Part shown: in pieces, positions 1-7,969 of the stretch | Position numbering within the stretch: position 1 is the first letter of the stretch | Layout: every line of letters starts with the position of its first letter | Source of the DNA: Mucilaginibacter sp. | GTDB taxonomy: Bacteria; Bacteroidota; Bacteroidia; Sphingobacteriales; Sphingobacteriaceae | Assembly (NCBI GenBank): GCA_028288285.1 | Contig: JAQBNZ010000137.1 | Coordinates: 1-32,734, forward strand | Direction: 5' to 3' | Length of the DNA stretch: 32,734 nucleotides | Notes under the pieces: model-generated | Databases searched by the model: none | What the model was told of the DNA's origin: nothing | What the model saw: only the letters and a program-made list of their open reading frames with translations | Made by a program: the position numbers and the translations under genes

Positions 1-9
1 AAATATTAT

Positions 10-40
10 TTGGACTGCAAAGAAACGAATTATATCTTTG
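10..40 (+). promoter_or_regulatory. Bacteroidota-type promoter overlapping a 14-bp inverted repeat
   Basis: TTG at 10-12 is followed 20 bases later by TATCTTTG (33-40), which fits the Bacteroidota sigma-A consensus TTG/TAnnTTTG. It would start a transcript near 46, leading into tRNA-fMet at 131. Both elements lie in the arms of a perfect 14-bp inverted repeat (10-23 and 35-48, 11-base loop). The repeat could instead be the terminator of a gene left of the window, but no T-tract follows it. Confidence 0.5.
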
Positions 41-130
41 CAGTCCAATTAAAAGGGATTGCAAATTGCTTTTTTGACAATTGGAACAAACATTTCGGAG
101 TTATGCCCGTTATGAATACAACAAAAATAG

Positions 131-203
<73 letters not shown>

Positions 204-212
204 CCTGAAGAG

Positions 213-243
213 AAAGCCTCAAGTCGAAAGATTTGAGGCTTTT
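213..243 (+). terminator. Intrinsic terminator after tRNA-fMet copy 1
   Basis: A 13-bp stem (213-225 with 230-242; one G.T pair) closes on a GAAA tetraloop. Its A-rich 5' flank and short T run fit Rho-independent termination, although the T run is interrupted after three bases. Confidence 0.8.
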
Positions 244-346
244 GATTTCTAAACAGTGGTGATCAAATCAATTTTGCACCTTATGTTCCCGGCAAGCGGG
301 ACAAAATAACGGAGGTTATGGCCGTTATATCATATACCAAACATAG

Positions 347-419
<73 letters not shown>

Positions 420-431
420 CCTGAAGAAAAC

Positions 432-466
432 AAAAAGCCTCAAGTCGAAAGACTTGAGGCTTTTTT
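432..466 (+). terminator. Intrinsic terminator after tRNA-fMet copy 2
   Basis: A perfect 15-bp stem (432-446 with 451-465) carries a GAAA loop and ends in six T residues. It is a stronger version of the terminator behind copy 1, part of the same duplicated unit. Confidence 0.9.
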
Positions 467-713
467 GTTATATGTTGTGTATGCAATCTGTCGGCATTCC
501 TATTTGAAGAAATTGTAAACTTTAAGCAGCAAGGCAAATAGCCATGTGAAGTAGTGACTATCGCAGTTATAGTGAAAACACCACCAAGGGCAAAGAACGA
601 TGGTGTAAAAACTTTAAATTTTAGTCAGCATTACGTTTTGTGAATAGAGGTAATATTTTAATATTTGTGTAATGTATTAAAATTGAACACTTTATCAATT
701 AAGTAAACCTATT

Positions 714-1121
714 ATGAAAATAAGGCTAATTTTATCATTTTTCCTTTTAACCACTTGTTTTGCTGCGTTTAGCCAAGAAAAGCAGAACATGGCTGTTGTT
801 GAAAGAGGCTTAATTAAAATATCCATCATGTACCCTTATGCCGAAGGTAAAACCTTTAATATGGAGTATTATGAAACTAAGCACATGCCTATGGTAGCAG
901 GGTTTTTAGGATCAAATTTGATTAAATACACCATTGAAAAAGGGCTTGCCAGTGGCATTCCTAACCAACCACTGCCTTTTATGGCTATTGGTATATTTTA
1001 TGTAAAAAGCCTAAGCGATTATCAAGCGGCTATCGGGCCGCATATAGACGCCATTCGTGCGGATTTTTCAAATTACACCAATATCAGTCCTGTCATTTTG
1101 ATGGGTGAGGTGATAAAGTAA
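714..1121 (+). CDS. EthD-like dimeric alpha/beta-barrel protein with signal peptide
   Basis: The 135-residue product starts with a typical signal peptide (hydrophobic core at residues 4-18, likely cleavage before QEK near residue 21). A small ferredoxin-like domain follows, with features of the EthD family: KISIMYPY near residue 35, YYETKHMPMV near 52-61, and a terminal strand. EthD-fold proteins form dimeric beta-barrels and often bind or degrade small organic molecules. No catalytic residue can be assigned. The gene stands alone between the second tRNA-fMet and the tRNA relic at 1209-1242. Export to the periplasm is inferred from the leader; the substrate is unknown. Confidence 0.75.
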   Translation: MKIRLILSFFLLTTCFAAFSQEKQNMAVVERGLIKISIMYPYAEGKTFNMEYYETKHMPMVAGFLGSNLIKYTIEKGLASGIPNQPLPFMAIGIFYVKSLSDYQAAIGPHIDAIRADFSNYTNISPVILMGEVIK

Positions 1122-1208
1122 ACATAACATTTTCACAAAATAGCAGCCAACTCGCCGGTTGAACCAACTATTAAATGTTAGCGAATATTTGCAAGTCATG
1201 CATTAAGC

Positions 1209-1242
1209 GGTTCGATAATAGTCCTGCTCCCGTTACCTCAAG
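1209..1242 (+). pseudogene. 3'-end relic of a third tRNA-fMet copy
   Basis: GGTTCGA (1209-1215) matches the start of the T loop region. After a 5-base interruption, 1221-1242 matches the 3' end of tRNA copy 1 and its flank (189-210) at 20 of 22 positions. No 5' half (acceptor, D and anticodon arms) is present upstream, so no tRNA can form. The relic is followed by a terminator hairpin like those behind the intact copies. It could be a decayed tandem copy or the duplicated attachment end of a lost integrated element. Confidence 0.75.
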
Positions 1243-1247
1243 TAATG

Positions 1248-1280
1248 AAAAGCCCTTAGAGAAATCTGAGAGGCTTTTTT
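1248..1280 (+). terminator. Terminator behind the tRNA relic
   Basis: The outer stem AAAAGCC/GGCTTTT (1248-1254, 1272-1278), an inner stem closing on GAAA (1261-1264), one bulged A and a run of six T make a credible terminator. The GAAA loop and GCC/GGC core match the two intact tRNA terminators. It may also end readthrough from the EthD-like gene. Confidence 0.7.
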
Positions 1281-1403
1281 GCGTTTGAGAAAAGCTGTAT
1301 GTTAGTGGTGGGTGATAACACCACAGGCTAAATTTATAGGATCTCAGAAGGGCAAATAATTGAAGAACATGGCCAGCCTGACTTAATTGTGATTGATCCA
1401 GTC

Positions 1404-1613
1404 TCAAATTGGTTCAAAAAGCTCTGGGAACTCAACTGAAAAATCATGTCTGATAATTTCTCCTATTTGAGATATTACCTGGAAATCAAGTATCGGTTGA
1501 TTGAACAAATTGTATAACGTTCTTCGGCTTATATTTAATGCCTTAGCGAGGTCTCTAATATTATAGCCTTTTTTACGAACAACATATTCGATAATTTTAC
1601 CATGATGTCTCAT
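1404..1613 (-). CDS. Small helix-turn-helix protein
   Basis: The 69-residue protein consists almost entirely of a Cro/C1-like HTH: residues 16-40 read as a helix-turn-helix (DLAKALNISRRTLYNLF). The short acidic tail ends near FPELF. With no effector or dimerisation domain it may be an accessory DNA-binding protein. The start is the ATG in MRHHGK. No neighbouring gene shares its strand within 2 kb, so its target cannot be inferred. Similar short proteins are familiar in Sphingobacteriaceae, but that is from memory only. Confidence 0.65.
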   Translation of the reverse strand: MRHHGKIIEYVVRKKGYNIRDLAKALNISRRTLYNLFNQPILDFQVISQIGEIIRHDFSVEFPELFEPI

Positions 1614-1739
1614 GCTAATATATAGTAATTGTAAAGAAGATTTAAGTATGGGAATATAATGAAGTTTAAATTAACTTTATAACGTTAAGTTAACTAATTA
1701 ATCAGTTAGCCTTAGTAACGAAGATGTTAGTAGCCTGCC

Positions 1740-1859
1740 ATGGAATTGCAAACAGTACCTTATAAAAATCAGATCAACTCGCTTAAAACGAACTTTGGGA
1801 GTGCGCTAATCCAAGAAATTGGGAAGTATGGTGCGGTGACAACACCAACCACGGGCTGA
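1740..1859 (+). CDS. Possible 39-residue small ORF
   Basis: An ATG-initiated frame of 39 codons ends at TGA (1857-1859) in an otherwise empty 300-base spacer (1614-1913). The product is moderately polar (begins MELQTVPYKNQ, ends TTPTTG), with no signal peptide or membrane segment, and I do not recognise it. The last third coincides with a short motif that recurs near 572 and 1312, so the frame may be a relic and not a gene. The rest of the spacer is AT-rich and shows nothing else. Confidence 0.2.
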   Translation: MELQTVPYKNQINSLKTNFGSALIQEIGKYGAVTTPTTG

Positions 1860-1913
1860 TATATATATTCTAAACAATTGCATATAAGTTAATTACCATC
1901 CAACTTCATTATC

Positions 1914-2228
1914 ATGACCAATATGATTTATTACACGCAACTTATTTTTATAAAACCGGGATGCGAACAAGAATTCCATGCTTTCGAGGAAAAAGTGTTA
2001 CCTCTGTTGAAGGGACACGATGGAAACCTTGTTTATCGCATCAGGCCCGATAAAAGTGCATTTGTTGAAAGCAGCCTTGAATTGCCCTATGAGATCCATT
2101 TAGTAACCTTTGGCAGCAAAGCTGATTTTGAGGGTTATAAAAATGATCCGATGCGCTTAAATTTTATCGAAATGAAAAATAATTCGGTGGAAAAGATAAT
2201 TTTAATTGAGGGTTTCGAATTGAGATGA
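1914..2228 (+). CDS. DUF1330/antibiotic-monooxygenase-like small protein
   Basis: The 104-residue cytosolic protein has the pattern of a dimeric ferredoxin-like alpha/beta barrel: strand (IYYTQLIFIKPG), helix (EFHAFEEKVLPLL), strand (NLVYRIRP), strand (YEIHLVTFGS), helix (DFEGYKND), final strand (IILIEGFEL). This arrangement is typical of the DUF1330 and ABM families, whose activities vary. No heme or catalytic residue is evident. ATG at 1914 was used; Met4 (1923) is an alternative. It is a monocistronic gene. Confidence 0.6.
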   Translation: MTNMIYYTQLIFIKPGCEQEFHAFEEKVLPLLKGHDGNLVYRIRPDKSAFVESSLELPYEIHLVTFGSKADFEGYKNDPMRLNFIEMKNNSVEKIILIEGFELR

Positions 2229-2396
2229 GCTGACTACTTCTTATGTAGACTCTTGCCGCAAGGAAATTAAATAAATATCCGATTTGTATAATAATCAAGT
2301 TAATTGTTATTTTTAACCTTGATTAAAATTTAGAAAAGCCGGTTAGATTCAAAATTTTGATTCCCTGCTAAAAAAAATTGTTCAATAATTGACCCA

Positions 2397-3620
2397 TTGA
2401 AACTTTCTCAATCTTGCTTCGTAAAAAGATGGATGTTTGATTGGTACACACGAGCTTGCATAATTTCATGTCTGTTGCTCGGGCTAAATTACCAAAGTCA
2501 TGCACAATCTTGTGCTACCCCTCTTATAGTTGATCTTTCTACGCAGCCAAGTGCTTCTGTAACTATAAATGCTACAAGGAATGGAGATTGCTGCGTGGGC
2601 ACAAACTGCGTCAGTTTTTTAGTCAAAATCAATCCTGGTACAGATGTGATTAATTTTGATGTTGATCAAGTCACAGGTTCCGGTGATTATACGATTAATT
2701 GCGGGCCATTAATCCCAACTGGTACACCTGCATGTATATCGGGATTAGGCAGCACTATTAAAGTTTCCTTTTGTAAACCGGGTAACAATGCTGCAAACTA
2801 TACTATTACTGCATTAGCGGGTATTACAACCTCTGGTAATCTTAATTTAAGACAGGGCTGTACAGGCACAATGAGCGTCAGCGGTCTTATACCATCCACA
2901 ATTACATGGACATCTATTGCTACTGCAACTGCCCCTGCCGGCTCCTATAATGGCTATTTAAGCTCAACTTCGGGTGTTGCAAGTATAAATGTTAAGCCAC
3001 TATCCGGCGCTCCGCCTTATATTGACTATCAAGTAAGCGGGACCCGGGCCCAAAGCTCCGTTTGTAATATGACAGCCAGTAGTATAATAAGAGTGTATAC
3101 TTTTCCGCCGCTTACTGTTGCCATAACACCAACCAATCCCATACTTTGTCCCGGCGGTACCGTTACATTAACGGCCAATCCTACCGGGGGCAATCCGCCG
3201 TATAGTTATTCATGGAGTAACGGCGCTACAACTCCTTTTATCACCGTTAGCAGCGCAGGATCTTATTCGGTCTCGGTTAATGATCAAACTGCCAGTTGTG
3301 GGCCGGTTACTGCATCAACTACCGTTACAGCTGTTAATCCGGTAGCACCAACGGCACCACCTGTAAGCGCTTGCACCGGAAGTACCGCAACAGTTAATGC
3401 AACAGCCTCGGGGGGGCCATATCAATATCAATGGTATGATGCAGCTACTAATGGACTTTTACTTTCTACAAATCCCAGCTATATAACACCTGTTTTTACA
3501 GCTACAGGCACTCATACTTATTATGTACAAACAACAATTAGTGGCTGTACGAGCGCCCGAACTCCTGTAACTGTAACAGTTTATTCCCCGCCAGCAAAAC
3601 CAGGTATATCGTTTAATTAA
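2397..3620 (+). CDS. Secreted Ig/PKD-like repeat protein, probably truncated
   Basis: The product has an N-terminal signal peptide (hydrophobic stretch about residues 20-32, cleavage near HAQS). A Cys-containing N-terminal region follows (CCVGTNCVSF near 65-75). Then come at least two modules of the kind found in Bacteroidota surface proteins: a SprB/PKD-like module (CPGGTVTLTANP...YSYSWSNGATT, about 250-300) and an Ig-like module ending CTSARTPVTVTVYSPP. It stops right after a linker to what would be a next module (PPAKPGISFN). No type IX sorting domain or anchor is seen. The start codon would be TTG at 2397, which keeps a basic n-region (KRW); ATG at 2433 is the alternative. Function unknown, possibly a fragment of a longer adhesin-like protein. 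Confidence 0.65.
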   Translation: MKLSQSCFVKRWMFDWYTRACIISCLLLGLNYQSHAQSCATPLIVDLSTQPSASVTINATRNGDCCVGTNCVSFLVKINPGTDVINFDVDQVTGSGDYTINCGPLIPTGTPACISGLGSTIKVSFCKPGNNAANYTITALAGITTSGNLNLRQGCTGTMSVSGLIPSTITWTSIATATAPAGSYNGYLSSTSGVASINVKPLSGAPPYIDYQVSGTRAQSSVCNMTASSIIRVYTFPPLTVAITPTNPILCPGGTVTLTANPTGGNPPYSYSWSNGATTPFITVSSAGSYSVSVNDQTASCGPVTASTTVTAVNPVAPTAPPVSACTGSTATVNATASGGPYQYQWYDAATNGLLLSTNPSYITPVFTATGTHTYYVQTTISGCTSARTPVTVTVYSPPAKPGISFN

Positions 3621-3662
3621 TAAACGCAGGTATTCCATTTATAATGGCATCAGTTGCAATTC

Positions 3663-4415
3663 TTAAATTTTGGCCGCGGCACCGCTAACCGACACTATGC
3701 CTGCTTGTTTATTCCATTTAGTTACGTTTACGCCCTTCACCAGCAGCCACAGGCAAAAAGATATTTCTCCCAGGCCTGAAACCATTAAAACAGGAAAGAA
3801 AAGCGCTGCAAATGCCGGCGACAGAAAGTTGGCGAAACTGTTAATGATGTAGCACAGCCCCTGTATGGCCAGCAGTGCGCCTATTATTCGGGGAAGAAAA
3901 GTAGAACAGAAGATGAGATACCCCATTACAAGACAATACAAGCCAAAAAATACCAGGGCAATGCAAAAGCCATATTCAAAAAGCCGGAGAGACAGGTAAG
4001 CCCATCCCTGTAACTGTTCTGGTGTAAACGCGCTCAATTGATGACCCTTTCCCAAGAAAATTAAGGGTGCGTAATGCGCGAGCAAACTTACGGCCTCTAC
4101 GGCAGTCCCTACAATACTGAAAAACACTACCATCAAAGTGATGTTTCTGTTCACTACTTTGAATAAGTTATAAAAGATGAGTATCAACGGTATATTGCAT
4201 GCACAGTAAAAGATCTCGACCGCGAAGCCCGCCCGATAAAGCAACTCATGCGTCACAATGTTGTGTGCAGTAGCTGCAGCGTCACCATGCACAACCAGCT
4301 GACCGCGAACCACTAATTCGGCAAATATGCCGCCGATAATGACAATCAGATATATTAGTCCACCAATTCTTGCATACACTTGCGGCGAAGTTTCAACAGC
4401 ATGATTTGAGTCCAT
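3663..4415 (-). CDS. DUF4386 family integral membrane protein
   Basis: The 250-residue protein has about seven hydrophobic segments, beginning with RIGGLIYLIVIIGGIFAELVV-type sequence after a short polar N-terminus. Segments continue around residues 58-80, 90-115, 140-165, 170-195 and 200-228. The order and the opening motif match the DUF4386 family, whose function is unknown. It starts at an ATG and is transcribed alone; the spacer behind it (4416-4615) has no recognised element. Confidence 0.75.
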   Translation of the reverse strand: MDSNHAVETSPQVYARIGGLIYLIVIIGGIFAELVVRGQLVVHGDAAATAHNIVTHELLYRAGFAVEIFYCACNIPLILIFYNLFKVVNRNITLMVVFFSIVGTAVEAVSLLAHYAPLIFLGKGHQLSAFTPEQLQGWAYLSLRLFEYGFCIALVFFGLYCLVMGYLIFCSTFLPRIIGALLAIQGLCYIINSFANFLSPAFAALFFPVLMVSGLGEISFCLWLLVKGVNVTKWNKQAGIVSVSGAAAKI

Positions 4416-4615
4416 TTTTTGGTTTATTAACTTAACTTATGACAATTGCACTTTGGGATTGTTACAAAGTCAATTAACCATTCTTTTGAGTTTATTATTC
4501 TGATTATCAGCTAAATTGTGGTGAATTTTTTAAATCAAAATGTTAACTATGGTTTATATCTTCCTAATAGACGGTTCAAGTTTGGTGCAATTAAGTGCCC
4601 AACAAAGTCATCTGA

Positions 4616-4960
4616 TTAAGTGTTAAGCGGAACAGGCTTTGATGTGATCTTTTTCCAGATGGAGAATCCTCCATAAATAAACATTAGGCAAATAAATATA
4701 TAAACCCAGATTGAAATGTTGCGCCCCGCAATCACCAGGTAAAGATAGGGCAAGCTAAAACTAACAGCTGCAAATAGTATTGGTATGAGGATTGCTTTTT
4801 TCGCTCTTAAATTCTTAAGCACCCAGCCAAGAAAAGAAAAAAAACACAGTTTGCTAATCAAATAAAGGCTGCCAAGAAGCAGGGGGTCAACTTCGTGCTT
4901 TTCACCCAGGTTAATAACCCAATCTATAAATAGTGTAATATAATCCGTCATTACCTGCAA
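4616..4960 (-). CDS. Hypothetical small membrane protein (three membrane segments)
   Basis: The 114-residue product has three hydrophobic segments (about 28-46, 55-76 and 82-100), with positively charged residues after the first (KNLRAKK) and third (WKKITSK). I do not recognise a family. Met1 (4960) and Met4 (4951) are both possible starts. It lies between the DUF4386 gene and the MBOAT gene on the same strand, but the gaps of about 200 and 166 bases argue against a shared operon. Confidence 0.55.
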   Translation of the reverse strand: MQVMTDYITLFIDWVINLGEKHEVDPLLLGSLYLISKLCFFSFLGWVLKNLRAKKAILIPILFAAVSFSLPYLYLVIAGRNISIWVYIFICLMFIYGGFSIWKKITSKPVPLNT

Positions 4961-5126
4961 GGTATGAATAACAAGGATAGGATAGCGTATAATTAGTTAG
5001 CTTATTTGTTTCTTAATAATATCTTCATGCCTTGTTCCTTAATAAATATTAACCAAAAGACTTGTAACATTCATCATTGTGCAGGTTAGTCGGCAACTGT
5101 CTTTTTGGTATAACTTTCTACCACAA

Positions 5127-6608
5127 CTAAAATTGAAAATATATAAAGGATTTACTTGATTCCTGACTTAAAATAATCAATATGAGCATAAACGACCAAA
5201 TAACACCAACACCCCATGCAGGTATTTTTCCTGCAACTTTTAAAACGGTGGTGTCACGCATTATCCAATGAAAAATCAGCATTAGTGAAACTACTATTCC
5301 TACTTTAATAATAGCTATGGTAGTTAATAAAGGAAGAGTTGCCCCATGCCTGGCAGACATTGCTCCCAGTAATTGCCATGCACCTGCAAAGGTAGCCGAA
5401 CGGAAAAATACCCAGGTGATACAAATAAGCAAAAATGTGAGTAATGCTTTTAAAAAATCACCATTAAGCTTTTTAACAGGCAACTCTGGAATTATTGCAG
5501 CTGTAGAAATTACTGGCTCAGGAGTACCGTCAATTAAAGGTAATGCCTTAGGCCTTTTATACTCCATAGCTTTTTCGGCACATAAATATAAACCATGCAA
5601 GCCTCCCCAAGCCACAAAAGTCCAATTAGCACCATGCCACAAGCCACCTATTAGCATTGTTATCATAATATTTATATAGGTTTTAAAATTCCCTTCACGG
5701 TTGCCGCCTAAAGGTATGTAAAGGTAATCGCGCAGCCATGATGATAATGTGATATGCCACCTGCGCCAAAAATCAGAAAATCCAATAGCGGCATAGGGAT
5801 ATAAAAAGTTTTGAGGCAACACAAATCCAAGACATAAAGCTACACCTATTGCTGCTGTAGAGTATCCGGCAAAATCAAAAAATATCTGACCAGAAAATGC
5901 AAGTACGCCTGCCCAGGCATCAAGGGCACCCAATTTACCGTTATAACCAAATACAGCATCGGCCGTTGCGGACAGGAGCGTATCTGCCAATACAACCTTC
6001 ATAAACAAGCCAAGAGTTAATAATAGCAGGCCATTTGCCAATTGTTGCTTACTGGCTTTGCGGGGCGATTCAAATTGCGGCACTAATTGCGGCGGGCGAA
6101 CAATTGGGCCGGCAACCAGATGTGGGAAAAAGGTAACGAATAAAGAAAAATCAAGTAAAGATTTAACCGGCTTACTTTTCCTCTTATACATATCTATTGT
6201 ATAGCAAAGCGTAGTAAATGTATAAAATGAAATACCTGCAGGTAAAATAATGTTTGGTTTAGCCGGGTGATAGTCAATTCCCAATGCATTACTTATAACT
6301 ACAAAATTCTCCAGCAAGAAGCTTCCGTATTTAAAAAAACACAACATGCCCAGGTTACCAATAAGGCTAACTACTAATAGCACCCATCGTTTATGCTTAT
6401 TAGTTTGTACATACAATGCCTTCCCAACAAAGAAATCTACTACAGTTGAAAGCCAAAGAAGCAGAATAAAAGGCGGATTCCAGGCAGCATAAAATATATA
6501 ACTTGCCAATAGCAGGTTAATTTTTTTAACCTTCCATGGAAATGGCAGATTATGCAGTATAAGCATTATTATGAAAAACGCAATGAAGGTGTAGGAATTA
6601 AAAACCAT
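5127..6608 (-). CDS. MBOAT family O-acyltransferase (AlgI-like)
   Basis: This 493-residue polytopic membrane protein moves acyl groups, usually acetyl, across the inner membrane onto extracellular glycans in the AlgI/DltB/PatA class. Visible landmarks are RRWHITLSSWLRDYLYIPLGG-type sequence upstream of the catalytic block, His325 in GGLWHGANW (the invariant MBOAT histidine), and His338 in GGLHGL. Length and order fit AlgI-like enzymes. It lies 45 bases behind the SGNH-like gene on the same strand and probably shares its transcript; such pairs commonly work together. The acceptor glycan is not indicated, and no polysaccharide cluster adjoins. Confidence 0.9.
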   Translation of the reverse strand: MVFNSYTFIAFFIIMLILHNLPFPWKVKKINLLLASYIFYAAWNPPFILLLWLSTVVDFFVGKALYVQTNKHKRWVLLVVSLIGNLGMLCFFKYGSFLLENFVVISNALGIDYHPAKPNIILPAGISFYTFTTLCYTIDMYKRKSKPVKSLLDFSLFVTFFPHLVAGPIVRPPQLVPQFESPRKASKQQLANGLLLLTLGLFMKVVLADTLLSATADAVFGYNGKLGALDAWAGVLAFSGQIFFDFAGYSTAAIGVALCLGFVLPQNFLYPYAAIGFSDFWRRWHITLSSWLRDYLYIPLGGNREGNFKTYINIMITMLIGGLWHGANWTFVAWGGLHGLYLCAEKAMEYKRPKALPLIDGTPEPVISTAAIIPELPVKKLNGDFLKALLTFLLICITWVFFRSATFAGAWQLLGAMSARHGATLPLLTTIAIIKVGIVVSLMLIFHWIMRDTTVLKVAGKIPAWGVGVIWSFMLILIILSQESSKSFIYFQF

Positions 6609-6653
6609 GGTACAATGGGTTTATATTTTAACTAATATTTTACAGGGTAGGAA

Positions 6654-7679
6654 TTACAATTTCCAGTCGGTTTCCTTTTTAAGAATATCAATAATATTCT
6701 TTGTATATATTACAGCATCATGCGGGTTTAAATGAGAAAACTCCGGGCACATCAATTTATTTAAAGCAGCATAATCGTTAAAATGTATGCCCTTGCATTG
6801 GGTAACAGCCAATAATTTGTCCCAATATTTATCCCTCGGATAGCCCCTGTTTTCGCCAATTAAAAAAGGCCCGCTTGATGGGGTCCGTAAAAACACAACC
6901 TTGCCACCCCTGGCTCTTATCTGGTCAACATCGTGTTTTACAGATGATAAAATAGAATCCAGCGCTTTACCGGTAACGGGGGGTGTAGGGTCAAATTTTG
7001 ATAAGGATCCCCATATTCCTCTTACTTTATTTATCCGGTTAATATCGCTTAAAAAGTCATCGGTCATTTTTGTTTGCCTGCTATAAAGCGTTTCTCCAAA
7101 ACCAAGAGGAAAGTCAGGCCGGGTAACCACTCCTGTCCTATTAGGTATATACAGATGATCTAACAAGCCGTTAAGAGAGTAAAAATCCCTATTCAGCATA
7201 GCGAGCCTGGGCTCAAGCACTTTGTCTAATTCGAAGCTTGCTTTTTGAGCGGGAGTACGTTTGCTATAGTAATTGATCGCCTCATTCGGTGTTTGCGATA
7301 CCCACGGCGACTGTTTGAAAAAAAGCACTTCGGTAACATCTACTAACAAATTTCCTTTAAAATTAGGGTCATTGGCCAGATCTTTCAGCATGGTACGTGG
7401 CGATGAACCAACCAATGCCAATTGTACGGCATTGGTGCCAGTGATGCTTTGCCATGTAGCAATATCCAGATCATACTTAATACGCGAAGAGCCTATAAAA
7501 ACTGTTGCTTTATTTGATGGTTGATAAACCATACCACGTTTATCTGCCCATAATTCCGGCCCGTCATCAAAGTCAGGTTTTATTCCTTTGTTCCGGATGA
7601 AAATCTCCCAACAAGAAACCGCGCCTATAACCAGCACCAATGCCAACACTACTGAATTTAAAGACCAGTTTGTTTTCAT
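6654..7679 (-). CDS. SGNH-hydrolase-like partner of the MBOAT acyltransferase
   Basis: The 341-residue protein has one N-terminal membrane anchor (about residues 8-26) and an extracytoplasmic domain. The block FIGSSR (61-66) stands where GDS-type hydrolases carry the nucleophile, making Ser65 the candidate. SHLNP (His316) stands where the C-terminal catalytic histidine is expected. The fold resembles the AlgJ/AlgX/PatB group, which take the acyl group from the MBOAT protein and place it on the glycan. The serine and histidine are present; the acidic partner is uncertain (Glu313 or Asp321 nearby). It is the first gene of the two-gene unit. Confidence 0.7.
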   Translation of the reverse strand: MKTNWSLNSVVLALVLVIGAVSCWEIFIRNKGIKPDFDDGPELWADKRGMVYQPSNKATVFIGSSRIKYDLDIATWQSITGTNAVQLALVGSSPRTMLKDLANDPNFKGNLLVDVTEVLFFKQSPWVSQTPNEAINYYSKRTPAQKASFELDKVLEPRLAMLNRDFYSLNGLLDHLYIPNRTGVVTRPDFPLGFGETLYSRQTKMTDDFLSDINRINKVRGIWGSLSKFDPTPPVTGKALDSILSSVKHDVDQIRARGGKVVFLRTPSSGPFLIGENRGYPRDKYWDKLLAVTQCKGIHFNDYAALNKLMCPEFSHLNPHDAVIYTKNIIDILKKETDWKL

Positions 7680-7885
7680 ATTTACTCTATTAAAATAAGA
7701 TGGTTAATTTGGCACATACCCACTTAAGACGCTCTAATATAGCTAATTAATTAATTAAAAACATGTATGTTATGTTCTTTTGCGAATGTTTTATTAAATT
7801 TTGTATACTATATTTACACAATTTGCACAGCATGGTTACTGGCAACTTTCGCATAAATAACTTTTGTTTTGCCCGGGTAAAATAA

Positions 7886-7915
7886 AAAGCCCCTAATTTT
7901 TGGATTAGAGGCTTT
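7886..7915 (-). terminator. Terminator of the ArsR-SRPBCC operon
   Basis: Stem AAAGCC/GGCTTT extended by CTAAT/ATTAG (one C/A mismatch, 6-base loop). On the minus strand it is followed by TTTTTATTTTA, a good T tract; on the plus strand the tract is short. It lies 55 bases past the stop codon of the SRPBCC gene. Confidence 0.75.
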
Positions 7916-7969
7916 GATATGCGGTTTTATAATTTAGTGATACAGCGATAACGCCTATACATACAGGCT

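Noticed and set aside
1171..1407. 78-codon minus-strand frame
   Set aside because: It runs antisense through the tRNA relic and its terminator; its middle part is the reverse translation of a tRNA 3' end, a common spurious ORF.
7741..7760. AATT tandem repeat upstream of the SGNH-like gene
   Set aside because: Short AT-rich simple sequence, expected by chance in such spacers.
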